Part shown: in pieces, positions 32,494-46,051 of the stretch | How the letters are laid out: the number at the start of each line of letters is the position of its first letter | Position numbering within the stretch: the first letter of the stretch is position 1 | From: Panorpa germanica | Taxonomy: Eukaryota; Arthropoda; Insecta; Mecoptera; Panorpidae | NCBI GenBank assembly: GCA_963678705.1 | Contig: OY783211.1 | Location: 20,226,603 to 20,290,602 of the forward strand | Length of the DNA: 64,000 bases | Reading direction: 5' to 3' | Notes under the pieces: generated by a model | What the model was told of the DNA's origin: nothing | The model's input: only the letters and a program-made list of their open reading frames with translations | Database searches by the model: none | Position numbers and translations under genes: made by a program

Positions 32494-35400
32494 ATAGGAA
32501 GTGCGAATAGTTTTAATGAGTTTTAAAGTGAGTATCAAAAAGTTACCTTCACAGTCAAGGAGAATGTTTCAAATTGGATCAAGTACTGTAAAGATAGCAA
32601 TTATGAGATAAATAATTAGAAATCATGAAACAGAGCTTTTGTGTAACACGGCCGATTACAAAAGATAACGTTTTTAATTTTAAGTAAAGTTTAGGAGTCT
32701 TTACATTAAGTTGGCAATTCGGAAGGTTTTTAACAATGTAAATGTACTTCTATGAGAGAGCGAAGATGAGGAAAGGACACAGGTAAGAGCCCTTGTACAT
32801 GTTATAGAGATTTGAAAAGAGTAGAGAATATAAATGGATTACACTCGTTCAGGCAGTTTATACGAGATACGTATATAGACTCAATTATAACCCACTGAAC
32901 TTTTGTTATCTACTTGAATGTGTTTTAATTCAAAATTGAGTATAATAATATAAAGTAAGGTTTCAACAAGTTAGAAAAAAAAGTTTCAACAAGTTTTATA
33001 AAGAATATAAAAAGTTTTTTCAGCATCACAACATTTAATCTTATTTACAAAGTTCTTTTAAGATTTAACCTCAAAGCAAAGAAAAATGTTTAATGAATTC
33101 AAAACAAAGACAATAACTGAAATTATCTACTTAAGAAAATAAAATGTAATGATTATCAACAACTTCTAGAAGATTAAATGTTTTAAACTTTCTTTTTTCT
33201 AAGTTGGAACTTATGTAACCACTATTAGAAAAATAAGTTTAAGTTTAATTTATTATTGTAATTTAGGAAAACTAAAAAAATATAGAACGAAAAATATCTC
33301 ACCGAGAATATTTAAAGAATTCAATTAATGAATAAACGAATTTAAATAAGTAAATATGCAAATTTTATAATTATACGATTTAAGGAAACACATATAAAAG
33401 ATATGCTAATATCACATATAAAAGATATACTTATGCTAATTTTTAAATTTTAATATAGAGGGATAAAAAAATATCTTATCACATATATTTAGCAAGGTAT
33501 AGTTTTACAATATGAAAATAACTTTATTGTTGAAGGAAACTGAATATTTTGCTAGCATTTTGAATCTGTGCGATTTAAGAAGGTGAAATTTAGAGGATCG
33601 AAAAATGTTTAAGTGGCCTATAATTAGATATCATAAAAACTGAGTGATTAGCATATTAAAAAGAAATCTAAAAAAGTTTTATACGAAACAAACATAATTG
33701 TAAAAGAGTCATTATGCTCTTTTTTTAATTCTATTAATTAATTAGATTCCAATCTTCGTCTTGAAAACCTGCAAGAAATAGTGCCGCCGAGGCCACTAAC
33801 CTAAACTAATTTATTTTCAAGAGAAAAGTGCTAGAGCCACCCCTGTTGAAACTGCTCAGGCATTGAGCCGTGTAATACATCTTCAACCCTCGCAGCAAGC
33901 AAGGCAAGGTGTCAAGGGTGTGTCGGAGTGTCAGAGGTCTTCTCTTCCCTCAGTCAATATATAATATAGCACAAATCGGCAGCATGCGTACAAAAATACA
34001 ATAAAAAACCCACGTGTTTTAGAAACTGAACCAATATTCTTCTATAAAATAACACTATATATCTGAAATATAATTTATATTTAAAACGTTGAAATGCTTC
34101 TTTTTCTTGTTTCGAAATGCAATAATATTTTATACGAGTATATTCCTGAGTTCACTTTCAGTTACATGATGAAATCGCTTATCTGAGGAAATATAAAGAA
34201 GGAAACAAAAAAAAGGCAGGTTGGTTTGAGGGTAGATAAGGGGTACAATAGCAATATTACTCCCACATGACTAGTTCCAGAAAACGAAATGTCCAATACA
34301 GTGAAAAGTATGTAAACACACACGATCTTTCTTGTTTCTTTCTTTGAATAATGGCGAATAAAAAGAGCAAGCTGCCGTGTCTGTCAATAAATTGAAAAAA
34401 TAAAAACCATGTGAGCAGGAGTATTGCGAAAATTTATAGGCTTATAGATGTTGCGGTGAGTTTACAGTCTTATGTGTAACACCGTTGAAATGTAAGTGCC
34501 GTTATAAAGTGTTCTCTGAATGCTATTGAAACGTAATTAATTATATTTGTACCCGCTAGCCATAAATTAAAGAATGTAAAGTAAAAACTATGTACTTTTT
34601 ACATAATGCATATTTGTACATACGAGTAGATAGATTTCTAGTGGATTTATTCGCAAGCAATTTAAATAAATAAAATTCTAATAATTACACATGTGTATTA
34701 TGTTTGGTGTGGTAGCCATGAAGTAATGGAGTATTGAAATATTTTGCTGAAAAGGTTAGGTCTAGGCCGGTCACTTCATAATCGAATGTAATAGTAAATT
34801 ACTTTTAGTATTAAATGCTAAAAGGTGCCCAAGGGTTCTAAAAAATACTATGGGCGGTCAAAATCACTCCTTGGTCCGCTTCATATTCTATTTACAATAC
34901 TAAAAAGTTGAATCGCATTTCTTTAGAAATCACGTGTTTTGAATAGACCGGAAATATAACTTTTCACGAATCCATTTTAAATTTAAATTATACGAGTACG
35001 TTCAAAACCGGATTCTCTACTGAAGTGTGTATGATTTTTGTGATATATTGCACATATTTTTTTGCTATAAAGAATTATCCACGATTTCTTCTAAAATTTA
35101 ACTGTTTTGAAAAATGACACCATTTTGGCAAAAGTCAATATATAGAAGAAAGTATACGTCCTTTTTGTAGCTGTTTATATAATAGAATAAATTTTGATGT
35201 TTTGTGCCATGTAAAAAATTGCATGAGCTACGTTTCCGGTTGCAGAGTTCCCTCAGGAGGTGTCTACGAGGAAATGTTATGCAGCCGACATTTTGCTATA
35301 TATCTATGCAAAAAAAACTATTTTTAATAGTTCATTGGTGATATAATAAAGTTCATAGAAATTCAATTTATTTCATTATTCCGTTACAAAAAAATTCCAA

Positions 35401-35970
35401 ATTATGCCAACTGTTTTATTTTGATCTAGAGTAGCCTAACCTTTTAAAATATCTAAGATTAACATTATTATTAATGTCATTAGGTTAAGTAGAAAATAGT
35501 TATTTGAAGTTAAGTAGAAAAATATAAATAGTTGAAATATAAATAATGACTTAAAAAATAATAGTAAAATAACTACGGTTACTAGGCACTCGTAAGTGTT
35601 TACCTATTTTAAGTTTTAATATATAAACTTTCAAAATATTGGCTAAGTCAATATTGACATATTAAATATTGAATACTTTCGAAAGACAAAGAGTTTGCGA
35701 GAATAGAATGAAACGAAAAGAAAATTTACAAAAAATGTTTAACTAGGAGAAAGATAGATTGTTAGACAGGGGGTGGATCAAAAGTTCCATCATTCACTTT
35801 TTGACAAACATTCAAAAAGAGAAACTTCTTTAAGTAAACTACTTTGTCATAGGTTAGGCAAGCTGATTTGTTCGCGTGCTGTTCAGATAATAAGTTTTTT
35901 TGTTACGTCGATTAAAATCTCATCAGAGTGCAGTGGATGATTCGGTAAACGCCATTTCTAGCCTACCAGC

Positions 35971-36084
35971 ATGGCTTCGATCAATAACATCCCTGCTTCA
36001 CGGCATTCCAGTTCCAGTTCCAGCATCAGCGACGACGCGAAAGTTATAAGGGGCGCTAGACACGCGCGATTTCTAAACACGTGA
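35971..36084 (+). CDS. Ser-rich 37-codon frame, possible first exon of an unknown gene
   Basis: An ATG in good context (CCAGCATGG) opens MASINNIPASRHSSSSSSIS then DDAKVIRGARHARFLNT and TGA. The block 35935-36105 is much richer in G+C than its surroundings, and its codons look like coding sequence. Candidate donors are GTGACC at 36081, in frame just before the stop, and GTGAGT at 36098, after it. It lies on the strand opposite sm. If real, it may be the first exon of a gene nested in the sm intron. I recognise no family; chance or a repeat fragment remains possible. Confidence 0.3.
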   Translation: MASINNIPASRHSSSSSSISDDAKVIRGARHARFLNT

Positions 36085-38227
36085 CCACGTGGAAAACGTG
36101 AGTGACATTATTTGGTATAGAAATGTTTGGAAATGAATTTAGACAACTATATTGTAGAAGATATGCTGGGCACGTAATGGCTGCCATCCGAGACATATTA
36201 ATTGTCATCTCAGCCGAATTCATCGGAATTCATAGTTTGTTTTGTTAGAAAACTTGAATGTAAGCAATTTATAAATAACTCTATTTCAAAAACATATTTG
36301 CTGTTCTAAATGTACAATTTCATTATATGAATATAAAAAAAGTTTCATACAATAAAGTAATATAGCATCGCATAAAACTGACTGCTCTAGATTCCTCTGA
36401 TTAAAATTACCGCCCTTTAGATACTGTCAATCAGTTCACATCGGAAAGTGAAAATGTCACATGATATTTTATGAAGCATATTTTTTTACTTGAAGCGTTT
36501 TTGCCGTAGTGAGACTGAGACAACACATTTGGAAAGGATTGGACGAACAGAGACAACTAATAGTGCGTGTCTTCATATTTTCACGGTTCATACAGATTCA
36601 CAGTCTTGTCCCCAGTATGCGCTCAGCTCAACTCAGAAGCAAATATATTTTCAATCCAAATTACTTTATGAAAGTAAAAGAATCCTATTCTTATTGGTGT
36701 TTGTTAGCTGTAGCCTATGTTTTCAAGTGTTAGTGTGGTATAACTTTATATACCCACTGTATGCATTAATTAAATAATAATAACTAACAGATTAATTTTA
36801 AATACCGTAAAGAGGTAGTAAATACGAGGACAGTTGAGCCTAATTGAGAAACGTATTTATTTTTAACAAATTTTGTTCTTAACGTAGTCATCTTTTAATG
36901 TTATATGAGTATATACACTTTTAACAGCGTTGTTCCAATTTCTTTAATTCGTCCAAAAGATAGTTGACAACTTGTTCTGCGAAATAATTGTTTACGATTG
37001 TGCAAGCCTCGTCCGTCATTCGATGAACACCTGTGTTCTATTATGTTTATTGCAATGCGTTTTTGGTTCTCAATAAGCAATCGCTGCATCCAACGCGATT
37101 ATCTTTTTAATGCCCAAGTCTTCAACCAATAAATGACAAAGAAGTTTTTTCAAAACGTAAACAACCTCTGCTATACCTCCAACATTAATTCGAAGTCTTC
37201 TAGAAATTATTTGGTGAAATTTTATTTATGAATGTCAAATAGCCGTAAATTCAGCTGCCCAAAATTTTACGGTGATAAATGATCGTCCAGAGTTCTGTCC
37301 TTATCGACTGACAGAAATGGCTGTTGACAAATGACAATAATTAAGTAGCATATCTAATATAACTGATATTTTTGCTTCAGATTATTTTTGACGACAGATA
37401 CGATCGCTATGTGATTCTAAGGCTGGAAACTTTTCAGACCAACCTTGCGTAATGCTTACATTACGTTTACCTACCATTTACATTTATGCCAGCATAATCA
37501 AAGTTCGTTCGAAAGCATATACAATTCCTGTGAAGCTAATTGGATAATTTCGTTTCAACTTTAATCTATGCAATTTACATATAAACTGTCTGAAATATAG
37601 AAAATTTTGTTTAAGTTGGATATTTGTGTTCTGGTTACAATCTTACAACAATGGTTGCTAGAAGTTTATGTTGATTATTGATAAGACTCTGAAGTACTTA
37701 GATTAAATGGACTATTGTTCAATCATTACATTATTATAAGCGTGACTTTTGCCGGAGTAAATGAATTGCATTCTTGATTATGGCTTACGTTTTATTCGTT
37801 ATTTGCCATCCTCTGTCTCCCTTCCACCTTTTCATGTAATATAGCCGTCCTTTACGTACTTGGCTTTTACGCCACGTCCTATTTCTTTATCACATCGGAT
37901 GTGTAATTCTCTAATTCATTCAGTTTAGTCTATGCTTCTCGAATCACCCTTAGCCTTCCACTCTCCTCTCCCACATTTGTGTAACCACTTAGTATCCCTT
38001 TTGTTACTTACAATAAGTGTGAATACAAGATGATCAAACGAACGCTTCTGTCTCTTCCTTCCTCATTACCTCTCCCACTTATTTCTATTTAAATCATGTT
38101 TTCGTTAGTGGCGCTTTAATAAATGTATTAATAACAACTGGGGTAATCTAACGTAAAACAAAGAATTATCAGCCGAAAGGGTGGAATTATATTACAATGC
38201 ATTGTGTACAAACTCAGTGGCTAATAG

Positions 38228-38415
38228 TTGAACCAGCCCACTCAACCCACCGACCCACACACAACCCCATTGAGTTTAGCCCTTGGGGTGTATTGCACAA
38301 GACATGTATCTGTGCTCGGTGCGAGTGCTATAGCGAGCAGTTTAGCACAACTGTGCTTCTCGTATGAGCATGCAACGGTGAATTTCTGCAAAAGTACGAC
38401 CAGAGAGTTCGTTAT
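38228..38415 (+). other. GC-richer island ending at a consensus splice donor
   Basis: The + strand is open for 62 codons with no ATG start and ends TTCGTTAT|GTAAGT, a consensus 5' splice site (38416-38421). An arthropod initiator-like TCAGT lies at 38212-38216. It could be a 5' non-coding exon of a + strand transcript or chance. The translation (TPLSLALGVYCTRHVSVLGA) matches nothing I know. Confidence 0.2.
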
Positions 38416-40588
38416 GTAAGTCAGGAATTAAACTTCAACCCGCTCCAACACATGCTGACTCAACACGCTAGGGTTTTCAATTACAAACTAAACTATACTG
38501 TATGTTGAACTGTTGCAAATATTGGGGATATCTATTTGAATTTAAGGAATTCGTCTTGTGATTTTTTAATCTTAATTTTTAAATATCCAATAAATTGATC
38601 TTGATCTCCAAGAATAGACTACTAAGTAATATATTCTATTTCTCTTTGTTGAAAACATTCATAAGCTCTAAAATATATTTGTTACACGAGCCAGCCAACT
38701 TTTATGCTCCTCTTTTACATCCTGTAGTATAAAAAAAAAATGGCAACTCTTAAAAGGAAACAGAATAGGAATCGGATGACGTCATGAGGCAACCTATTTT
38801 TTTATAATGTTAAACCCCTTTCATGAAAAAGGTCAAAACTGATTTTTAATTATTAACATTTACTATAATAATGTCACTTATTTAAAAAATAAATATTTTG
38901 AAAATTTCCTGTTTCGTAGAGAAAAAAATTCTAAGACTTTTGGCGTACCCGAATTTTCCCCTGAATTTCCTGGAAACCCGTAATTTTGAAAAAAGTGAGC
39001 CCTTTTTTGCTGTATAACTTTGTATTCGTAAAAGATAGAAAGGGGAAATTTTGCATGTGTATTACGCTATTGAATGTGAACATATTTCAAAATTTAGAAA
39101 TTCAAAATTACATAAAAGGGGCGCAGAGAAAATTAGGAGGCCCGGTAGAAAACTTTGAAAAAAGCTCAAATTTTGGATTTTGTAATAATTGAATATCATA
39201 TTAAAAAAAAAATTCGGAATTTCAAAATTTTATTTGAGGGCACGGGGGTGGTTTATCAAATTGTCAAATAACGAATTGAAAATATTTTTTATTTTGTTGA
39301 AAAAAATATACTTTTTTAGTCAGTTTATATGAAAATTTTGTATTTGTTATATGTAAAATTTATATAGAACGTGTTTAATATTTCAATTTAAAAATGGAAT
39401 TAAATTTGGAAATGAAATTCAATTCACACACAAAAGACAGTCGTCGCTGGCAACGGAGGTAAACTCTAGTATATACTACAGTTTTATAAAAATGAAGACA
39501 TGCTTCACAACCCCATTGAAATATAATCCTTGTATTGCAAATGAATTGTAAAGGTCATATGCTTACTAAGTTTCTCAGAATTAAATCATAATATTAACCA
39601 CAAATTGTATGCCGACTACCGAGGAATGGCTTCCGTTCAAAAGATTGAAGCAGTCTAGTTTAGCTCCTTTTAGGACACAACATTCGCTTAATGGCAAGTA
39701 ATTAATATACAACACATGTCGGTAATGGTATACCTCCACGTGTTTCTACTCAGTCAGCACAAAGCGCCATAATTCCATACTGATAATACCGACGATATTT
39801 CTAACCAAAGTTCCCTTTTCTATAAACATTTCAAGTGTTATACAATTTTATAATAAAAAAAAAACGTATTTGGGACATAAAGTTTGGGGGTAATTTACTA
39901 TAAACGTTTTAAAATGAAAGTTCCAAAGTATTTTGAAGATGATTGTACTTACGTTAAATGTACAGTGCAAGCTATCTTTGTGGTCTCGATCAATAAAGTA
40001 CACTCAACTTCATACCATATCATAATACAAAACAAATATACATACTAAATGAGACAATTTGTATTTCATTTATAAAAAAATCTATATTCTATTATATATA
40101 ATTCATCTGAGATTGAAATAACGGCATGTGAAGATATACTGGGTTTTGTTGGTTCCACCTAGCGCTGGCTGCGAATTGAAACCTCAGGCTTCAGATGGGA
40201 TTACGCTTTGAATTATAAATGATTCAGCGGGAAAATAAATTTCTACATCGACTGTTGCTTCTTGATTCTTTAGATAAATATATAATGATGAAAAGACTAG
40301 GGTTATACAAAACTTAATGAAGGAAATAGTTGGAAAATTTAATCATTTCATTGATATGGTTGTATATTGTTTGTGTATTATATAGGAGTAGTACTACGTA
40401 AGTCAAAGGAACAAAACTATTAGATATTCATAACAGTAACTACAAAATATAGTTTTGTTAACTATTTTGAATTTGGGTTTCAATATGCGGTTTTATATTG
40501 TCTCATATTAAGGAGATAAAGTGATAATGACTTTGAGATCAATATTTCATCAGAAAACTGAATTGCTGTATAAACCATAGCTTTAGTA

Positions 40589-41232
40589 AAGGTAATTCAC
40601 TAGTAAATCCAGTATGATAGTGTAATAAAAGTGTACTAAATTTAATTAACAAATTACAAATATTTTGACCAGAAGTGAGCGAGATATTTATAATTAAAAT
40701 ACGCTTATTTAACAAGACCTAAAAATATAAAAAAGGAGTCGTTTTAACTATCTCTCGAGAACGGTTCTAGAAATTCTAAAAAAGGAACTGATACATTTCA
40801 GAGGAATAAATGAAGAACTGACTATTTTTATGATTATTTGATCAATTGGTAAAAAATATATAAAGGTTATGATATTTTGTATCTACCGCATTTTATAACT
40901 ATCGCAATCTCGCAATGCTTGTTGTACTTTACACGATACCTACATTACAACGACAGCAGTATTTAGTCAGTACGATCGTACGTTCATTAGTGAGACATCT
41001 CCGAAAAACCGAAATTTGTGTAGAGTATGCAGTAAGTAAAGTAATATGTAAATTTGTACTCTCGGATATACAGCATTAATGAACTGGTATCGATCGATTT
41101 GTATATAAAAGATTATATGTATTAAGTAAATTGTATGAATAAATAATATACTATACTATATAGAGTGTAAGTAACGATGTATTTAACATCCGACTATACT
41201 TTTGCCTATTATTGTCTTTAGTGAATTACCTT
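40589..41232. mobile_element. Element L with AAGGTAATTCACTA ends
   Basis: AAGGTAATTCACTA and TAGTGAATTACCTT are perfect 14-bp inverted ends. The interior holds CTCGAGAACGGTTCTA and CATCCGACTATACTT, both shared with the broken copy at 4665-6075. Length 644 bp, no coding capacity. Confidence 0.7.
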
Positions 41233-42477
41233 AAGTATACTAATTGACAAATAATGTTTTTATTAAAGGCCAGTATTCATTTTTTGGAAAAAGAATAAAT
41301 ATGAAGAGTTATGTATTCGAAAATTAGATATGAAAAACACAGTGTTTTTGTATTCTATATATTGCTTATATAATAAATACTCGGAAAAATACTCGGTAAT
41401 ATTTATATATTTGTTTTATATGATTGTATTTCATATGCAAATGAATACAAATGTACTATATAATTACAAATGCATTATGATATGTTTACTGATAATATTC
41501 AAAATTAATTTATTTGCATACAAACATGGGTGATTGATATAAATAGAAATATTAAAAAATAATGCTAGAATTCAGAATTTGTGGTTTTCAATTGTAATGC
41601 CTTACTGTTATAACTTTCATTTATAAATACTTTAATAAAAACTAATTATAATTATTCCCTCATGACGTATCAAGGTCATTGTAATTAAAATAAGAACAGC
41701 GATATTAAAATCAATATTTCAATTGCTTTTAACTAAGACAACGAAGAAGGTCGTCAAGAGACGTACACTAAAGATTATCTAGGTATGTAGCTATCCAGGA
41801 AATGGTCAAGTGGGAAAACGAGGGAAGAGGAACATTGAAAAGCTGAAAAGGCAACAGACTAGACACCTGTGGAAAGCAAATGTCGTTTACTTGAAGAGCA
41901 CACAGAAAAGCAAATTTCTTTTATAGATGTAAGGAGAACAGAATACGTAAAAGAGCAAATATAAGGCAATGTAAAACTTGAATTAATGTAAGCTAGCAAG
42001 TGTGAAACAGCATGTAAAGATAATTTCTATATAAGTAGCAAATGATGAAATGAAATTGGAATAAGGTTGCGGCAAGGTAGCACTAACAGACAATTTTCTA
42101 CTTCGGTATATTGTAAATATTTATCTGTTTATATTTTTCACTCTCCAATATTTAGTCCGTTTAGTTATAAACTGATGAAGTATTTATGTCAATTCTGATT
42201 ATTATATTTTAGTTTTTAGTTTCAAATCTAACTACAATAACCCTAATTACAAAAGGTCGCAACACGTATACATACATATGTGAGTACATTTATAATTAAA
42301 TCATATACAAATAAATGTATATTTAATTAAATTTATAATTGAAAGCTTAGCAATTCTGTTAAAATATGCATTCCAATTCATATTCAGTTAAATGGTTGTC
42401 AGCTTAGGAAATAGATTTTGAATTTAATGTCACACTAAATGGCCGATAGGACAATACTATATAATAATATATGTATA

Positions 42478-42501
42478 CGTATATGTATATATATATAAAT
42501 A

Positions 42502-42552
<51 letters not shown>

Positions 42553-42553
42553 G
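42478..42553. repeat. (TA)n microsatellite
   Basis: About 75 bases of near-pure TA, with ATGTATACGTATATGTATAT variants at the left. Confidence 0.95.
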
Positions 42554-42701
42554 TCGTTTATATAAACCTGTCTCAGTTTCATAAATATTTAAATATACTT
42601 CTATATTTAAGGTTGGAGAATATCATGAAAACTCCCACAAAAATCTGATTCTATGCGACAGTACGGCGGCTATTTAGAATCGTGGAAACGGTATGACCAT
42701 A

Positions 42702-42968
42702 GAGATATAGGAATAGAGCCCGCGAAGGGTACGGCCGCGTGTAAGAGGAAGCGATAAAGACACAGAGAGAGATAGCTGGCGAGTGTCCTATCTATCTCTT
42801 TCTAACCGAACCGCTGCTGTTGGCTTGGCTCATTGGCGGTGAGGTAGGTAAGCAAGCAAGCAGACGTAGTGCTCGGCTAGAAAGAGACACATATGGCGCT
42901 CGTCAGCTATCTCTCTCTTTGCCTTTATTGCAGTATTCAGTCTCATACGCACTCTATTCTTATATCTC
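42702..42968. mobile_element. Fold-back MITE family P, copy 1
   Basis: TA flanks both ends. GAGATATAGGAATAGAG is inverted at the right as CTCTATTCTTATATCTC. The inverted similarity runs on for about 110 bases per arm (AGAGAGAGATAGCTG versus CAGCTATCTCTCTCT; CTCTTTCTA versus TAGAAAGAG), so nearly the whole 267-bp element can fold into one hairpin. Confidence 0.85.
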
Positions 42969-44045
42969 TAAGGGTAACATTTGTGAATAACTACTAGAAC
43001 ATGATTAGATGAAATTTTTTTAAATTAACCTGTTTTAATTTTACTGCAGTACTATTATCCCACACAATCGGTATGATATTTTGTTTTCGCTAAAATTTAT
43101 TTTTATAAACTACCGTTAAATAAATTACCCTTTCTATAAAAAATCATAACAAACCACTAAATTGTAAGGTGCATATTAGTTGTTTCCATTTAAAACTCTT
43201 GAAAGGATGCCAGTCTGTAAGAAAATGTTGGGATGTTTCTGCTACAGTCTGCAGGTGTAATATCTTTAACAATTTATTTAAAAAATGTTAATGTTGTAAA
43301 AATTAAATTAAAACAAAATGTTTGTAAGTTAAATTGTAGTACGTACAAACAAACAAAGTAAATTGACAGTGTAAAACCACGGCCCCTCCTCCTCTTTAAG
43401 CTCTGGCGGTTATAAATCGTAGAAGCCACTTTTACCAGTATAATTTAGATATAATTATTGTGATTAAATTATTATAAGGTATAATATTATATTGGTACTA
43501 CTATAGCATTATTACTATATGTTATAAATTATCTATAATTAGAAATCAATAACTAATTAAGAGAAGTAAATCCCACAGGCGCGAAGGTAATAATGACATT
43601 GACACTCTGAACGCCATAATTCATGCCTCAAAAGATAATACTACTCAGTGGAAACATTTTTTTAGTAGTCCTAAACTATATTACTTTTAATCGGTTCTAC
43701 TAAAAATTGATAATTCAGAAATAAGAAGGACTAAAGCAATATAAAGAACCTATTATTTTTTCAATAATAACTAGCAACAAGGCATGTTAAAAAAAAAAGT
43801 CAATTGGCAATAAATACGACCAAAAAAATTTGATTAAATTTTTTGATGTTAATAAATGTTTAGTATAAAACGGAAATTGATTTTACGTATATGGAAGCGC
43901 GTTATTTAAATTTAGTCGTAACTTTGTATCACGTTTTCTATTGGTTCTTTGAAATCCTTATATTACATCCTCATAATAAATTCATGTCATGATTAGACGA
44001 AATAGGATTATTTATTGTTAAGTACACAATACAATCGAACGCTTT

Positions 44046-44520
44046 ACGCACATCACACACTGCAACCGTATGCAAAGCCAATTTTGACCGGACGTATACG
44101 CGTTACTACGCTTTACCCATCCGAACCCTGTAAATATAGTGAACCCTCGCACACTGCACGCGACAAAGCCGTCTGAACACTGGCGTTACGTACTTCTTGG
44201 ACCGTATTCAGCGAGTTTTAACCAAGCGAATACATACTACAACGATAAAACTATCCGAATCTTGTAAATGTAAGGATATGGAAGGAAATGCAATAGTCTC
44301 TTTAATAACAGTGGTGTATCGATAAAAATTAAAGTAAAAGTTTGCTCTTATGGCAAATTATGTTAGTGCAAAACAACTCCAATACACCTTTCAGTACATA
44401 AGTTTGACTTGGCGTACTATCGTATCGAAACGTGGTATGTATGTATTGTGAAACAACACATGACTCGGCTTGCTCCGAAAGTTCTAACCGTCGCTTAAAT
44501 ACGCTTGCAGTGTGCGATGG
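44046..44520 (-). mobile_element. Repeat J, copy 2, TTA-flanked inverted-repeat element
   Basis: The ends are inverted complements: CATCACACACTGCAACCGTA at the left and ATACGCTTGCAGTGTGCGAT at the right. TTA precedes the left end and follows GGGCC at the right, again a Harbinger-like 3-bp target. The interior is the reverse complement of 28448-28840. Confidence 0.72.
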
Positions 44521-45756
44521 GCCTTAATGGAACTACGTGCTACAGTATCCTCTGTGTCGACTAGGCAGCACTGACTTTATCGTATGAACAGAAAGAGTAC
44601 GGAGTGAGAAAAATTGAAATGCGGTTGATATTAGTGGCAGAAACACATTTATACGAGAAAACACACAAACACCGCCCACTTCTCTTCGATAAAAGTGTGA
44701 TATACAATAAAATACATTTTTGTAGTCCGTTTTTCTTTAAACCTAACACTTGCTAGAATGAGGAAACTCTTTGGGATATGTATTCGTTTGCATAGGTTTA
44801 CTATGTGCGTAAACACAGACAAATACAAATTCTATCTATTGATTCAACTTTGATATTTCCCTTAAAACAACATTGACGTCCGATAATCCGACAACATCGC
44901 TACTTCTGCACGACCGTGATCTCGATCGTGTCGGATTAAAGCGAAGTTGCTGTAATATGCTACGGAATAATACTATAAGCTGTATTAAGTTAAGATCAGC
45001 GACAGAACTAATATCAAAAATAATAAAGTTAAAGAACATTTGCAATGAGAAGTTTCATATACTTTAGACACGGTAACCTGTCTTATATTTTATAGTAATT
45101 ATGAATTAATATAAAATAAAGCAAAGTAAATTGTACAAAATGTATACTCGCCGTCGTTATATACGAGTATGAGTATATCTCATTCCGTTAGAACTTGTTC
45201 CACATTCTAGACTCCATACTAAACGAGTCAGACGGAGAGTTGCAGTTGCGCCATTCGAGTGTCAACAAAATGCATTATATCGTATTCTCTAGATAGCTGC
45301 ACGCCATGAATTTACTGAGCACTTGCAAAAGCATTTCAGGAACACGACTTTTTATAAGTTGAAATGAAATAAACATATCCTTTCATCTCTTTCATGAGCG
45401 TTAAGAAGTGGAAGGGTTTCGCGTAGAAGATGGTAGATTAAAGTAAGGCAAAGATGCTTGAGGCGTTCGCGTTTCAGCCCGAGAACTCATACTGTTATCT
45501 CAAAGTGGCTGCAGTTCTAGAAATCTCTGACAAAACGAGTTAAATATAAAAATAAAACATCTAAACGAGGCACAGTTTTAACTTAAGTATAAAAGTTCAA
45601 TTTTGATTCGTTAGACCACAAACATCTTCTGCTTCTATTTTGAAATGACGTTAGCTCCATTAACCTACTGAATTCTTCAAAGAAGGTCATTTCCTTCTGA
45701 GAAAACTACTTAGTGATTAACTGCAAACATTCTAGACCCCATGGGTTCTAATAGTC

Positions 45757-45836
45757 TTAAAAAAATTAGGTAAACTACGTCATAAAAGCCTTGCTTAGGG
45801 TACTATTTCAAGACGTGTTTACCTAATTTTTTTTAA
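45757..45836. repeat. 80-base hairpin with 25-bp arms
   Basis: AAAATTAGGTAAACTACGTC and GACGTGTTTACCTAATTTT are inverted copies with one one-base bulge on each arm; the loop is about 30 bases. It may be a tiny MITE or a transcribed hairpin. Confidence 0.75.
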
Positions 45837-46031
45837 AAGGTTTAAAGCGTCTGGCGGAAGTTAGAGCTCACGGGAAGGGTTTGACAATAATGAATTTAAC
45901 AATATTCTGTAAAATATAAATAAAAATCGGCCATCATACTTTCACGAAGGTGAGTGAGGTTTCTACGTACCTCTCAAGGGCCTCGTTTTTAAGCTAGCAA
46001 GTGCGCAAACGTTCTTATAGACATATTACCA

Positions 46032-46051
46032 TAGAGATATAAGAATAGAGT
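46032..46051. mobile_element. Solitary terminal repeat of MITE family P
   Basis: TAGAGATATAAGAATAGAGT matches the P1 end exactly in type. The matching right end was not found with confidence; the TATATCTCTGG near 46230 may be a decayed one. Confidence 0.6.

Noticed and set aside
36490-36777. Two overlapping + strand frames of 95 and 74 codons
   Set aside because: Neither starts at ATG (TTG and GTG). Neither translation resembles a family, and two frames open over the same bases argues for chance.
41730-41960. Possible retrotransposon C-terminus (KRGKRN..LKR-like words)
   Set aside because: Frames are broken every few codons and no reverse transcriptase or endonuclease motif could be read.
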